A stretch of 52,642 nt of DNA from an uncultured Brachyspira sp. (GTDB lineage Bacteria; Spirochaetota; Brachyspiria; Brachyspirales; Brachyspiraceae), in NCBI RefSeq assembly GCF_944393015.1, contig NZ_CALXYQ010000021.1, positions 1 to 52,642 on the forward strand, read 5' to 3'. The translations under genes were made by a program, and so were the position numbers. Shown piece after piece: positions 1 to 8,456 of this stretch; position 1 is the stretch's first letter, and every line of letters starts with the position of its first letter. The notes beneath the pieces were generated by a model. That model was not told the origin of the DNA. It saw nothing but the letters and a program-made list of their open reading frames with translations, and did not search any database.

Positions 1-97
1 TTGTAGCAATTATAAATTATAAGGAATACCATCTTTTTTTTAAACTAAAAGTGTGCAATATCTATGGCTCTTAAACAGATTATATTAAAAAATAATG

Positions 98-125
98 TTG
101 ACAAAAAATATAATTAGTATATAAT
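98..125 (+). promoter_or_regulatory. Consensus sigma-70 promoter for the tRNA cluster
   Basis: TTGACA at 98-103 and TATAAT at 120-125 are separated by 16 bp. The predicted start lies about 10 nt before the tRNA-Pro gene, so this probably drives the first tRNA genes. Confidence 0.75.
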
Positions 126-142
126 TAACACACATAAATTAA

Positions 143-216
143 CGGGATGTAGCGCAATTGGTTAGCGTACCTGCTTTGGGAGCAGGGGGTTGTGAGTTCG
201 AGTCTCACCATCCCGA
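143..216 (+). tRNA. tRNA-Pro (anticodon TGG)
   Basis: A full cloverleaf can be drawn. The acceptor stem CGGGATG pairs with CATCCCG, and the anticodon arm CCTGC-TTTGGGA-GCAGG gives anticodon TGG. The T-arm is GTGAG-TTCGAGT-CTCAC. CCA is not encoded. It is the first of a closely spaced group and lies 2 nt before tRNA-Arg. Confidence 0.95.
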
Positions 217-218
217 AT

Positions 219-292
219 GCGCTAGTAGCTCAATTGGATAGAGCAACTGCCTTCTAAGCAGTAGGTTACAGGTTCGATTCCTGTCTGGCGCG
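219..292 (+). tRNA. tRNA-Arg (anticodon TCT)
   Basis: The acceptor stem GCGCTAG pairs with CTGGCGC, with one G-T pair. The anticodon stem-loop CTGCC-TTCTAAG reads anticodon TCT (AGA codons). The T-arm is ACAGG-TTCGATT-CCTGT. CCA is not encoded. It is probably co-transcribed with the preceding tRNA-Pro. Confidence 0.95.
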
Positions 293-297
293 TATAT

Positions 298-318
298 AAG
301 CCGCTGTCATCGGCTTTT
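298..318 (+). terminator. Intrinsic terminator after tRNA-Arg
   Basis: AAGCCG (298-303) pairs with CGGCTT (311-316) around a 7-nt loop, followed by Ts. It sits a few bases after tRNA-Arg and before tRNA-His, so it probably ends the Pro-Arg transcript. Confidence 0.6.
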
Positions 319-359
319 ATTGTATGATAAAAAATAATAACTCTTTTTAATGTTTAAAT

Positions 360-434
360 GGCGAATGTAGCTCAGTTGGTTAGAGCGCCAGATTGTGGAT
401 CTGGATGTCGCGGGTTCAAGTCCCGTCTTTCGCC
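360..434 (+). tRNA. tRNA-His (anticodon GTG)
   Basis: The anticodon arm CCAGA-TTGTGGA-TCTGG gives anticodon GTG. An extra G at -1 (position 360) faces C73, the hallmark of tRNA-His. The acceptor stem has one T-T mismatch at pair 6-67. CCA is not encoded. Confidence 0.93.
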
Positions 435-739
435 CATTTTTTCTTCCACATTAACTTTCAATAATTAATACTATAATTTTTTACTTATAAATAAGTCCAT
501 AAAATGTCTGACCTCTTTATTTAATATAAAAAATCTAGTTTGAAGCATTTAGCAGCAAAGCTTTATAAGATCAACAGATTAAACACTTAAAATTTATAAT
601 TTGTATTATACTTGTACTATATATATAAATAATTTGTATTAATAAGTAAAAAATCTTTATTATTCTCATTGATTTTTTATAAAAAATAAAGTAGTTTATT
701 AATTATATATGGAATATTTTTTAAGGAGACTAGAAAATA
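435..739. other. Gene-free AT-rich leader of the surface-protein array
   Basis: This stretch of about 300 bp between tRNA-His and the first surface-protein gene has no supported ORF or RNA gene. A promoter-like TTGTAT (601-606), 17 bp, TATAAA (624-629) lies about 110 bp before the first gene, which would give a leader of roughly 100 nt. A purine-rich AAGGAG at 723-728 is the likely ribosome-binding site. Confidence 0.4.
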
Positions 740-1444
740 ATGAACAAAATAAAAAAACTATCATTAGTATTTCTTTTCATATTAGCAGCTAATATGAAAG
801 TATTTGCAGAAAGCGGTTTTGAAGCAGCTTTAAGTGTACCATTAGGAGCATCTTTCGGTATATTTACAGGAGAAATTACTACAACCGGTATAGCTCCAGC
901 AATTAATTCAGAAATAGGATTTGATTCAGGAGTGCATGCTCAAATAGGGTATATGTTTGATTTCGGCGGTTTTGGATTAAGCCTTTTAGGTGATTTGGGA
1001 TATAGTTATGATAGCTACAGATATTCACTTTCAATAAGTGGTTTTGGTAATGAAATGAAGCTATATCGAAATTTATATTTACATAGTTTCCAGTTGGGAG
1101 TTCTTCCTAAATTTAACTTTGGAAACTTTGCATTAGGAATAGGCGGAGGTGTAAAAATACCTATATCGGGTACTATTGAAATGAAAGAAACATATAATGG
1201 TTCAGAAAGTAATAATCAAAAAACAGATTATAAATCTTCTTATTTTGGTTCAAATATCATAGGATATATTAAAGCTACATTTGATTACTCTTTATTCTTT
1301 ACTGATAATATGGCTTTCGTTTTAGGTGCTTATATAGGATACGATATAGGACTTTCTGACAAAACAGATAAAGATACCAGAGTGGATAGTTTCGATGTAG
1401 GAGCTCAATTAGGATTCAAATTCGGTCCTAGAGTTGGATATTAA
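740..1444 (+). CDS. Secreted beta-barrel-type surface protein, array member 1
   Basis: This 234-residue protein has a clear signal peptide (basic MNKIKK, hydrophobic core, probable cleavage after VFA before ESGFEA). The mature part is rich in Gly, Phe and Tyr in alternating short segments such as GIGGGVKIPISG and ends in aromatic/hydrophobic residues. This is typical of small outer-membrane beta-barrels. It is the first of six tandem paralogues sharing the ESGFEA start, a LGYSYDSY-like motif, an HS(F/I)(Q/K)(L/I)G(L/V)LPKFN motif and a DYS-FF segment. AAGGAG lies 11 nt upstream and a terminator follows. An outer-membrane location is inferred; no specific function is recognised. I do not equate it with the known Brachyspira Vsp proteins. 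Confidence 0.8.
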   Translation: MNKIKKLSLVFLFILAANMKVFAESGFEAALSVPLGASFGIFTGEITTTGIAPAINSEIGFDSGVHAQIGYMFDFGGFGLSLLGDLGYSYDSYRYSLSISGFGNEMKLYRNLYLHSFQLGVLPKFNFGNFALGIGGGVKIPISGTIEMKETYNGSESNNQKTDYKSSYFGSNIIGYIKATFDYSLFFTDNMAFVLGAYIGYDIGLSDKTDKDTRVDSFDVGAQLGFKFGPRVGY

Positions 1445-1468
1445 TATTTGATTTTATTTACTGAATAA

Positions 1469-1500
1469 AAAGTCTGCTGATTTTTATATCGGCGGACTTT
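1469..1500 (+). terminator. Intrinsic terminator after array member 1
   Basis: AAAGTCTGCTGA (1469-1480) pairs with TCGGCGGACTTT (1489-1500), with two G-T pairs and an 8-nt loop, followed by a T-rich tail. It separates member 1 from member 2, so these are probably separate transcripts. Confidence 0.7.
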
Positions 1501-1540
1501 TATTTTATGGTTTTATATATTAGTTATATTGGGTTTATTT

Positions 1541-2278
1541 ATGAAGAATATAAAGAAAATATTATTAATTATTATCATTATGACATTTAATATAAAGTTA
1601 TTTGCCGAAAGCGGTTTTGAAGCAGTATTAAATGTACCTTTAGGGGTTTCCTTAGGAATATTCAATGGCGAGGTTGAGTCAATAGGAAATGAGCCTCAAA
1701 TCAATACTAAAGCAGGATTTGATGCAGGAGTGAATGCTCAGCTTGGTTATATGTTTGCTTTTGGAAAATTCGGATTAAGTGTTTTAGCAGATTTAGGATA
1801 TAGTTATGATAGTTTTAGATATTCAGTATATCATAGTGTTTCAGCATTAGGGGGAAGTGAGGAATATAATATAGAAAATAGTTTGTATTTGCATAGCTTT
1901 CAAATAGGTCTTCTTCCAAAGTTTAATTTCGGTGCATTTTCTTTTGGTATAGGAGGGGGAGTAAAAATACCAATTTCAGGAACAAGAGAAAGTAAAACAA
2001 AAAAAACTATAAATATATTAGGCGATTCAATAAAATCGGAGTATAATATTAAAACAGATTATAAAAAATCAGACTATTTATCATCTGTTATAGGTTATTT
2101 TAAATTTACATTTGATTATTCTTTCTTCTTTACAAGTAAATTAGCTTTCAATTTAGGGGCTTATTTTGCTTATGATATAGGACTATCATATAAAGCATCA
2201 AACTTAAATGAAACATATAGAGTTGATAGTTTTGATATAGGTGTTCAGATTGGTTTGAGATTTGCTCCTAGATTATGA
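1541..2278 (+). CDS. Secreted beta-barrel-type surface protein, array member 2
   Basis: Reading from the ATG at 1541 gives about 245 residues. An upstream in-frame TTG at 1529 is possible but would only add MGLF before the basic signal-peptide start MKNIKKI. The signal peptide probably ends at LFA before ESGFEA. The protein is closest to member 1: it shares the KIPISGTxE segment, the NSLYLHSFQ-like motif and the VDSFDxGxQ end. It carries an extra loop of about 15 residues after the GTRESK segment, the sort of length change expected in an exposed loop. No strong Shine-Dalgarno site precedes either start. The function is not known. Confidence 0.75.
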   Translation: MKNIKKILLIIIIMTFNIKLFAESGFEAVLNVPLGVSLGIFNGEVESIGNEPQINTKAGFDAGVNAQLGYMFAFGKFGLSVLADLGYSYDSFRYSVYHSVSALGGSEEYNIENSLYLHSFQIGLLPKFNFGAFSFGIGGGVKIPISGTRESKTKKTINILGDSIKSEYNIKTDYKKSDYLSSVIGYFKFTFDYSFFFTSKLAFNLGAYFAYDIGLSYKASNLNETYRVDSFDIGVQIGLRFAPRL

Positions 2279-2291
2279 TAGTTAATATTGC

Positions 2292-2320
2292 TTGATATTT
2301 TTCTTATATTTTAATATACT
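2292..2320 (+). promoter_or_regulatory. Promoter before array member 3
   Basis: TTGATA (2292-2297), 17 bp, TATACT (2315-2320). The same promoter block recurs before member 5 (3886-3913) and again, without a gene, after member 6 (near 5493). Confidence 0.6.
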
Positions 2321-2350
2321 ATAAAATGTATCTTTTAGGAGATAATTATA

Positions 2351-3064
2351 ATGAAAAAGATTCCATTGATTATTGCCTTTATTCTTCTGGTTAATATAAA
2401 ATCTTTTGCTATAAATAGTTTCGTAGCTATACTTAATGTTCCTGTAGGATTATCTGTATGTATTGCTGATGGATTGATTTTGGGAAAACCTCTTACTAAA
2501 TTAGGATTAAATACTGGAGTTAATGCTAAATTGGGATATATGTTTGATTTAGGCAGTATTGGAATTACTCCTTTGTTTGAATTGGGATATAGTTATGATA
2601 CTTATGGAGCTGTTTCATTTAATGAAACTAAATTTGTTGGAAGCCTTATAAGACAGTCTTTAGATATGACTTTAATAACACATAGTCTTCAAATAGGAAT
2701 TATACCTCAAATTAATATAGGAAATTTTGCGATAGGTATCGGATTCGGATTAAAAATTCCATTAGCTGCTGAATTAGAATATAGAAGAATAAAATCCGAT
2801 TATAATAAAATAGAAGTATCAGAACATAATAAAGATAAACTAAATAGAAAAGATATAGAAAATACTTACAGCATAAATGTAATACCATATATAAAACTCA
2901 GTTTTGATTACAATTTATTTTTCACAGAAGAATTAGCTGTTACTATAGGGGCATATTTAGGATATGATTTCGGACTGCCTATAAAAGAAATATCTCAGAA
3001 TGTAAGATTGGATAGTTTGGATATAACTGCTCAGGTAGGGCTTAGATATAACAGTATACTATGA
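2351..3064 (+). CDS. Secreted beta-barrel-type surface protein, array member 3
   Basis: This 237-residue protein has a signal peptide (MKKIPLIIAFILLVNIKSFA). The mature N-terminus INSFVAILNVPVGLSVC is typical of the sub-family it shares with member 5. AGGAGA sits 8 nt before the ATG and a promoter block precedes it. It is far closer to member 5 (positions 3942-4655) than to its neighbours, as shown by the shared NKDKLNRKDIE-type segment and the SQNxRLDSLDITAQVGLRY end. It is therefore the first half of a duplicated two-gene unit. A beta-barrel is inferred from the short alternating aromatic/glycine segments; the ligand or role is unknown. Confidence 0.78.
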   Translation: MKKIPLIIAFILLVNIKSFAINSFVAILNVPVGLSVCIADGLILGKPLTKLGLNTGVNAKLGYMFDLGSIGITPLFELGYSYDTYGAVSFNETKFVGSLIRQSLDMTLITHSLQIGIIPQINIGNFAIGIGFGLKIPLAAELEYRRIKSDYNKIEVSEHNKDKLNRKDIENTYSINVIPYIKLSFDYNLFFTEELAVTIGAYLGYDFGLPIKEISQNVRLDSLDITAQVGLRYNSIL

Positions 3065-3103
3065 AAACTGATACTGTATTTTTTATTTTAGGATTTTGAT
3101 TCT

Positions 3104-3856
3104 ATGAAAAAAATAAATAATTTTGTATTGATAATTTTCATTTTAATACTTTCAAATATTCATGTTTTTGCTGAAAGCGGATTTGAAGCTATAATTGATG
3201 TGCCTATAGGTGCTTCTATTACTATGTGTTTTGGTACCCCTGATTTTAATTTAGGCAATAATAATGTTATTAAGATACAAGAAATAAATGGTAAGGTAAA
3301 TGCAAGTGCTGGAATAGACGTTAAACTTGGATATTTATTTGATATATATGAGGATATAGGAATAAGTACTTTAGCTGAAATAGGATATAGTTACAATTCT
3401 TATACTACGGTAATTCATATAAAAGATGAATCAGGAGAAAAGCTTGATGATAATATAACTAAAAATATAAGAACCCATAGTATAAAAATAGGATTACTGC
3501 CTAAATTTAATAAAGGAAATTTTTCTTTGGGTTTAGGATTTGGAATCAAGGTGCCTTTATATGCAATTGTGGCAAGAGAAAATTTATATTTTAATATAGA
3601 AAAACCTTATTATAACAAAAGTCAGTTCATAGAAGAACTCAATTTTACAGGTATAAAGGATAATTATGAAATACCTATAATACCTTATATTAAACTTACA
3701 GCAGATTATTCTATTTTCTTTGTTGAGGATATAGCTTTCAATATAGGAGCTTATTTTAATTATGATTTTGGTTTGCAGACTAAAGGTACTGATTTCAGAT
3801 TAGACGGATTAGAGTTCGGTTTTCAATTAGGATTAAGATTCGCCCCTATACTATAA
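3104..3856 (+). CDS. Secreted beta-barrel-type surface protein, array member 4
   Basis: This 250-residue protein has a signal peptide (MKKINNFVLIIFILIL, cleavage probably after VFA) followed by ESGFEAIIDVPIGAS. It pairs with member 6: both share the KINASAG(I/V)DVKLGYLF-type block, the TKN(I/V)RTHSIKIGLLPKFNKGNFS segment and the EFGFQLGLRFAP end. It lies only 39 nt after member 3 with no terminator or strong promoter between, so members 3 and 4 probably form one transcript. A weak AGGA lies about 12 nt before the ATG. It is probably an outer-membrane protein; the role is unknown. Confidence 0.78.
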   Translation: MKKINNFVLIIFILILSNIHVFAESGFEAIIDVPIGASITMCFGTPDFNLGNNNVIKIQEINGKVNASAGIDVKLGYLFDIYEDIGISTLAEIGYSYNSYTTVIHIKDESGEKLDDNITKNIRTHSIKIGLLPKFNKGNFSLGLGFGIKVPLYAIVARENLYFNIEKPYYNKSQFIEELNFTGIKDNYEIPIIPYIKLTADYSIFFVEDIAFNIGAYFNYDFGLQTKGTDFRLDGLEFGFQLGLRFAPIL

Positions 3857-3885
3857 AATAAAAAATATATTAATTTTAATATAAC

Positions 3886-3913
3886 TTGATATTTTTTTAT
3901 ATTTTAATATACT
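3886..3913 (+). promoter_or_regulatory. Promoter before array member 5
   Basis: TTGATA (3886-3891), 16 bp, TATACT (3908-3913), in the same sequence context as the promoter at 2292-2320. It marks the start of the second copy of the two-gene unit. Confidence 0.6.
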
Positions 3914-3941
3914 ATAGACTGTATTTTAGGAGACGATTATA

Positions 3942-4655
3942 ATGAAAAATATTATATTGATTATTGCATTTATATTTCTAGTTAGTATAAAATCATTTGC
4001 TGAAAATAGTTTTGTAGCTATACTTAATGTGCCAGTAGGATTGTCAGTATGTATTGGCGATGGATTAATTTTGGCAGAACCTCTTAATAAAATAGGCATC
4101 AATACCGGGGTTAATACTAAATTAGGATATATGTTTGATTTAGGCAAGATTGGAATTACTCCTTTGTTTGAATTAGGCTATAGCTATGATAGTTATGGGT
4201 TTGGTTCATTTGGAGAAAGTAGATTTTTAGGAAAGGTATCAAGACAGTCTGTAGATTTGTCTTTAAGAACACATAGCTTTCAAATAGGAATTATGCCTCA
4301 AATTAATATAGAAAATTTTGCAATAGGTCTTGGATTTGGATTAAAAATTCCATTGGCTGCTGAATATGAATTTAAAAGAACAGGTTCCCGTAATAATGAC
4401 CGTGAAATAGTAGAAAATATAAAAGCTAAACTAAATAGAAAAGATATAGAAGATACTTACAGCAGAAATATAATACCATATCTAAAACTCAGTTTTGATT
4501 ACAATTTCTTTTTCACAGAAAAGTTTGCTGTTGTGGTTGGGGCATATTTAGGATATGACTTTGGATTACCTGTAGCTGGATCATCTCAGAATATAAGATT
4601 GGATAGTTTGGATATAACTGCTCAGGTAGGACTTAGATACGGCAGCAAATTGTAA
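3942..4655 (+). CDS. Secreted beta-barrel-type surface protein, array member 5
   Basis: This 237-residue protein has the same length as member 3 and is its duplicate. The signal peptide MKNIILIIAFIFLVSIKSFA is followed by ENSFVAILNVPVGLSVCIGDG. Differences from member 3 cluster around residues 80-95 and 140-160, where the charged loop differs. This is consistent with exposed loops changing after duplication. An AGGAGA site precedes the ATG. The start-to-start distance between members 3 and 5 is 1,591 bp. It is probably in a transcript with member 6, 50 nt downstream. Confidence 0.78.
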   Translation: MKNIILIIAFIFLVSIKSFAENSFVAILNVPVGLSVCIGDGLILAEPLNKIGINTGVNTKLGYMFDLGKIGITPLFELGYSYDSYGFGSFGESRFLGKVSRQSVDLSLRTHSFQIGIMPQINIENFAIGLGFGLKIPLAAEYEFKRTGSRNNDREIVENIKAKLNRKDIEDTYSRNIIPYLKLSFDYNFFFTEKFAVVVGAYLGYDFGLPVAGSSQNIRLDSLDITAQVGLRYGSKL

Positions 4656-4705
4656 AATATAAAGACTTATACTATATGTTAATTTTGTTATTAGGATTTT
4701 AATTT

Positions 4706-5467
4706 ATGAAAAAAATAAATAATTTTATATTGATAATTTTTATTTTAATGATATCAAATATTAATGTTTTTGCTGATAGCGGATTTGAAGCTATAATTGA
4801 TATGCCTATAGGGGCTTCTTTTACTATACCTATTGGAAAACCTAATATTGATGTTTATGGGGATAATTTTTCTATTAAGAGGGGAGATGTTATCGGTAAA
4901 ATAAATGCAAGTGCTGGAGTAGATGTAAAGCTTGGATATTTATTTAATATATATGATGATATGGGTATAAGTGCTTTGGCTGAAATAGGATATCATTATA
5001 ATTCTTATACATCAATAATGCGTATAGAAGGGGAAGGATTTGATCTTTCGGATACTTTAACTAAAAATGTAAGAACTCATAGTATAAAAATAGGGCTGCT
5101 TCCTAAATTTAATAAAGGAAATTTTTCTTTTGGTTTAGGATTTGGCGTTAAAATTCCTTTATTGGCAATTTTTTCAACTGAATATGCATATCTAAATGCA
5201 ACCGAAGTCGGAGAAACATATAGCAAAAATCAGAAAATAGAGAATTTTAATTTTGAAGATATAAAAAATAGTAAAGTAATACCTGTAATACCCTATATTA
5301 AACTTACAGCAGATTATTCTTTTTTCTTTGTTGATAATATAGCTTTTAATTTGGGAGTTCATATAAACTATGATTTTGGACTTCAACAGAAAGATTCAAA
5401 TTTTAGAGAAGATGCAATAGAGTTCGGTTTTCAATTAGGATTAAGATTTGCTCCTAAGTTAGAATAA
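4706..5467 (+). CDS. Secreted beta-barrel-type surface protein, array member 6
   Basis: This 253-residue protein is the duplicate of member 4 (start-to-start distance 1,602 bp). The signal peptide MKKINNFILIIFILMISNINVFA is followed by DSGFEAIIDMPIGASF. The conserved barrel-like blocks match member 4, while the region around residues 35-55 and the loop near residues 155-185 differ in sequence and length. It is the last gene of the array. After its stop the promoter block that precedes members 3 and 5 appears once more, but is followed by a tRNA gene and not by another copy. Confidence 0.78.
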   Translation: MKKINNFILIIFILMISNINVFADSGFEAIIDMPIGASFTIPIGKPNIDVYGDNFSIKRGDVIGKINASAGVDVKLGYLFNIYDDMGISALAEIGYHYNSYTSIMRIEGEGFDLSDTLTKNVRTHSIKIGLLPKFNKGNFSFGLGFGVKIPLLAIFSTEYAYLNATEVGETYSKNQKIENFNFEDIKNSKVIPVIPYIKLTADYSFFFVDNIAFNLGVHINYDFGLQQKDSNFREDAIEFGFQLGLRFAPKLE

Positions 5468-5679
5468 AAAAACATATTAATTTCAATATAACTTGATATT
5501 TTCTCATATATTAATATATATTAATATACTATTATATATATTTAGTTTTAAAGTTATTAAAATAGCATTTGAAAATAATCATTTTTTATTATACTTTTAT
5601 ACAAAATATGTTATTGAGATTTACCTCTATATTGTAAACTATAGTTCATAATTGCCGATAATTATAATAATATTGTAAA
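5468..5679. other. Orphan unit start (promoter relic) after the array
   Basis: No gene is present. Just after member 6 the block with TTGATA (5493-5498) and the TTAATATACTAT sequence reappears, matching the upstream regions of members 3 and 5. It lacks the AGGAGA site and coding sequence. I read it as the beginning of a third repeat unit left by unequal exchange. Confidence 0.5.
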
Positions 5680-5753
5680 GCGTCTGTGGCTCAATTGGAT
5701 AGAGCAGCGGATTTCGGTTCCGCCGGTTGGGGGTTCGATTCCTCTCAGACGCG
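5680..5753 (+). tRNA. tRNA-Arg (anticodon TCG)
   Basis: The acceptor stem GCGTCTG pairs with CAGACGC. The anticodon arm GCGGA-TTTCGGT-TCCGC gives anticodon TCG (CGA codons). The discriminator base is G and CCA is not encoded. It is a single gene downstream of the surface-protein array. Confidence 0.93.
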
Positions 5754-5826
5754 AAGAAAAATTGATTATTTAAATAAATGTGTTAAAATATAGATAATGT
5801 AATAGAAAGAAGGTTTTTTATAAGAA

Positions 5827-7008
5827 ATGAAAGAAAAAGCTATAAGAAAACTCAATTTAGTTATATTAATACTATTCCCAATAATGCTTTTAGTATTCTC
5901 TATTACATATAATATATATAGTGTAGGTACAGAAAATAGAATTAGAAGAGAACTCGAAAACTTTACAAACTCACTTTCATTGAGAATGGAAAGTAAGTAT
6001 ATGGATATGATGACTTTATACTTTAAAGAAGAGTTGAATAATTATGCCATAACAAATGAATTTACTAATTTAGTTAAAGAACAGGTAAGATTAGGTATTA
6101 CTCCGCATTTTAATTCTCTTAAATTTTCTGTAGATTATACAATGAAAAATAATGTAAGAACTACTACTTATGCTTTATTGTTTATAGCAATTCTTATGTT
6201 TATATTGACTCTTGTAATTAATTTCACCAATAACAGTATAAATAATACAGTTCATGTCAGTCCGCCGGTTAATAATGCAAATGAAAATATTAAAGAGGAT
6301 ACTCAAAAACCTTCTAATCCTATAGGAAATATGATTGATTCATCTTCAATCGAAGCTATAAGACTTGAGATTGAAGAAATGTACAAAAGATTAGTAAAAG
6401 AGATGAAAAACTCAAGAGATGATCAGGCATTAGAAATAATAGAGAAGATGTTTCAATTAGATGATAGAAATCATTTAGCTTTGAATGGGGCTGGTATATT
6501 ATATACAAAAATGTACGGCAGAGAAAATAAAGATGAATATTTCAAAAAAGCAAATGAATATTTTCAATATGCTTTATCATTATATACAAATAATGAAAAT
6601 GTATCAAACAACAAAGCAATATTATATTCTGTAAGATATGAGTTAAAGAAATCAGAAGAAGATTATGAAACTGCTTTAATTATATTCAATGATGCTTTAT
6701 CTGCTAATCATTTGGATGTAGAGCTTCTTAATAACAGAGCAACTTTATATTCTGTGAAATATAAAATAGGCGGTGATGAAAATATATTTACAAGGTCTTT
6801 AAATGATTATGATGAGCTTATAAAAATAGATTATAATAATATATATGCTCTTAATAATAGAAGTGCTTTATATTTTACTAAATATAAAAACTCCGGTGAT
6901 AAAAAATATTTCGACAAATCTATAGAAGATTGTAATATGGCATTCAAAATTAATTCTGCTGAAGCTCTTTATGATAACAGAGGCTCATTGTATATATATA
7001 AATACTAA
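5827..7008 (+). CDS. Membrane-anchored TPR protein
   Basis: This 393-residue protein has two probable membrane helices (about 10-31 and 116-136) flanking an extracytoplasmic stretch of about 85 residues. A charged linker and a cytoplasmic C-terminal half (from about 180) follow, made of degenerate TPR-like repeats with recurrent NNRA-LYS/NNRSALY-type motifs at roughly 45-residue spacing. The last repeat stops abruptly at YDNRGSLYIYKY, so the C-terminus may be shortened relative to relatives. AAGAAGG lies upstream of the ATG. It converges on the ATPase gene with only 3 nt between the two stop codons. TPRs indicate a protein-binding scaffold; partners are unknown. Confidence 0.7.
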   Translation: MKEKAIRKLNLVILILFPIMLLVFSITYNIYSVGTENRIRRELENFTNSLSLRMESKYMDMMTLYFKEELNNYAITNEFTNLVKEQVRLGITPHFNSLKFSVDYTMKNNVRTTTYALLFIAILMFILTLVINFTNNSINNTVHVSPPVNNANENIKEDTQKPSNPIGNMIDSSSIEAIRLEIEEMYKRLVKEMKNSRDDQALEIIEKMFQLDDRNHLALNGAGILYTKMYGRENKDEYFKKANEYFQYALSLYTNNENVSNNKAILYSVRYELKKSEEDYETALIIFNDALSANHLDVELLNNRATLYSVKYKIGGDENIFTRSLNDYDELIKIDYNNIYALNNRSALYFTKYKNSGDKKYFDKSIEDCNMAFKINSAEALYDNRGSLYIYKY

Positions 7009-7011
7009 TCA

Positions 7012-8214
7012 TTAAAATATACTTATTTTTTTCTTTGTAAGTCCTAATCTATTTTTTCTATACTCTTTTTCTAAATTATCAATATTTAAATTATTATTTG
7101 TTTTAGATAAATCATCAACTCTATAAATACGGCTTATATTATTTTCTTTATTTGTTATAAAATAATTATAAAGCATAGTTCCGCCAATACTCATAAGAGA
7201 TGAATCATGGGTGGAAAGTATAAGCTGAGAAGTATCTGTTTCTATTGGGTGAATTTTATTAAAAAAATTACTGCCGAATAAATTCACAACAAATTCCAGT
7301 AATTCTGATTGTATGCCATTAAATTCATCAACTATAGATAATGTGCCATTGATAAGAGAAACTAATATATAAATCAAATTAATAGCGTAAATTTTACTTC
7401 CTTCTGATTCTACTTCATCGAAATCATTTTTATAACTATCATGTTTTGATACTAATCTCTTATTGTCTATAATAAAAGAAAATTCATTTTGAGATATGCC
7501 TTCTTCTATATTCAAATCATCTATATCAATAAAAGATAATAGTTTTTTATATATATACCAAACATTATATTTATTAAAATAATCGAAAGCCTCTACTATA
7601 GCATAAGAAGAAAAGTCTGCTTCATTCGTAAATGGAAATAAGAAACATAAATTTTTAAATAATGAAAGATAATAATTTACTTCTTCTCTGTATTCATCTA
7701 TTTTTTCATCATTTATAAAACTTAAAAATGTATTTGTATCTGGAATATATTTATTATAATTAAATATGCCGTCTTTTATATGATTTAATTCTCTTTCAAA
7801 TACTATAATATCATTATTTTTTATAAATTTTTCTGAATATATTCTTTTATTTTCATTGTCCAATACTAATTCATACAAATATAATATGCATTCATCATTA
7901 GAGTAAAATTCCAAACAGAATCTGCTTTTATCATTTTTGCCATGAATCATATTTGGGTCTAAAAGTTTTTTTATACTATCATCGCTTGAAGTTATATATC
8001 CATTATTAGAATAAAGAATAAATTTTAAAGCATTAATTAAATTACTTTTACCAGAACCGTTATATCCGTATAAAAGACATAATTTTGATATATATTCATC
8101 ATTGATCTTCTTTATAAATCGGCATTCATTTTTTTCGGAAATATCAACAGTTAAATCTAAGACAGCCTCATCATAAAAAGATCTGTAATTTGAAATTGTA
8201 AATTTTTTTAGCAT
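7012..8214 (-). CDS. ABC-type AAA ATPase (AAA_15/AAA_21, OLD-like)
   Basis: This 400-residue protein begins MLKKFTISNYRSF, the usual start of the ATP-binding head of SMC/RecF/OLD-type ATPases. The Walker A motif GYNGSGKS is at residues 50-57. A Walker B-like SIVDEF lies in the C-terminal half, followed by the family H-loop sequence LILSTHDSSLM. There is no TOPRIM nuclease domain, so this is the stand-alone form. Such ATPases are often paired with RloB or other effectors in anti-phage loci. No partner is adjacent here: the neighbours are a convergent TPR gene and a divergent VWA gene. The substrate is unknown and a defence role is only a possibility. No clear Shine-Dalgarno site is visible. 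Confidence 0.8.
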   Translation of the reverse strand: MLKKFTISNYRSFYDEAVLDLTVDISEKNECRFIKKINDEYISKLCLLYGYNGSGKSNLINALKFILYSNNGYITSSDDSIKKLLDPNMIHGKNDKSRFCLEFYSNDECILYLYELVLDNENKRIYSEKFIKNNDIIVFERELNHIKDGIFNYNKYIPDTNTFLSFINDEKIDEYREEVNYYLSLFKNLCFLFPFTNEADFSSYAIVEAFDYFNKYNVWYIYKKLLSFIDIDDLNIEEGISQNEFSFIIDNKRLVSKHDSYKNDFDEVESEGSKIYAINLIYILVSLINGTLSIVDEFNGIQSELLEFVVNLFGSNFFNKIHPIETDTSQLILSTHDSSLMSIGGTMLYNYFITNKENNISRIYRVDDLSKTNNNLNIDNLEKEYRKNRLGLTKKKISIF

Positions 8215-8300
8215 ATTATTTTATTTTTTAAAATATTTTCTCTTTAACCTTATAAAAACAAAACAATATCAAATATGTAAAGATTAAAAAACTTAAAAAA

Positions 8301-8399
8301 GTTTGGGCGGGTGCTGTAATTTCTTTTTAAATTAAATAAGAAAATAAATACTAAAATGACAAAATAAAGCAGAAAGCATAGAGGGCGGGGAATTAGAAT
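8301..8399. repeat. Module A' (inverted A) intergenic element
   Basis: An inverted copy of module A runs from TTGGGCGGGTGC to GAGGGCGGGGAATTAGAAT with an AT-rich middle. It fills most of the gap between the divergent ATPase and VWA genes. No coding sequence is seen in this gap. Confidence 0.75.
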
Positions 8400-8422
8400 A
8401 GTATTTTAAAGCATAAAAAAAT

Positions 8423-8450
8423 TTGATTTTTTATTTATTTGTTTTATTAT
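8423..8450 (+). promoter_or_regulatory. Promoter giving a predicted leaderless VWA mRNA
   Basis: TTGATT (8423-8428), 16 bp, TATTAT (8445-8450). The -10 box ends 6 nt before the ATG at 8457, which would put the transcription start on the start codon itself. Confidence 0.5.
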
Positions 8451-8456
8451 TATTGT

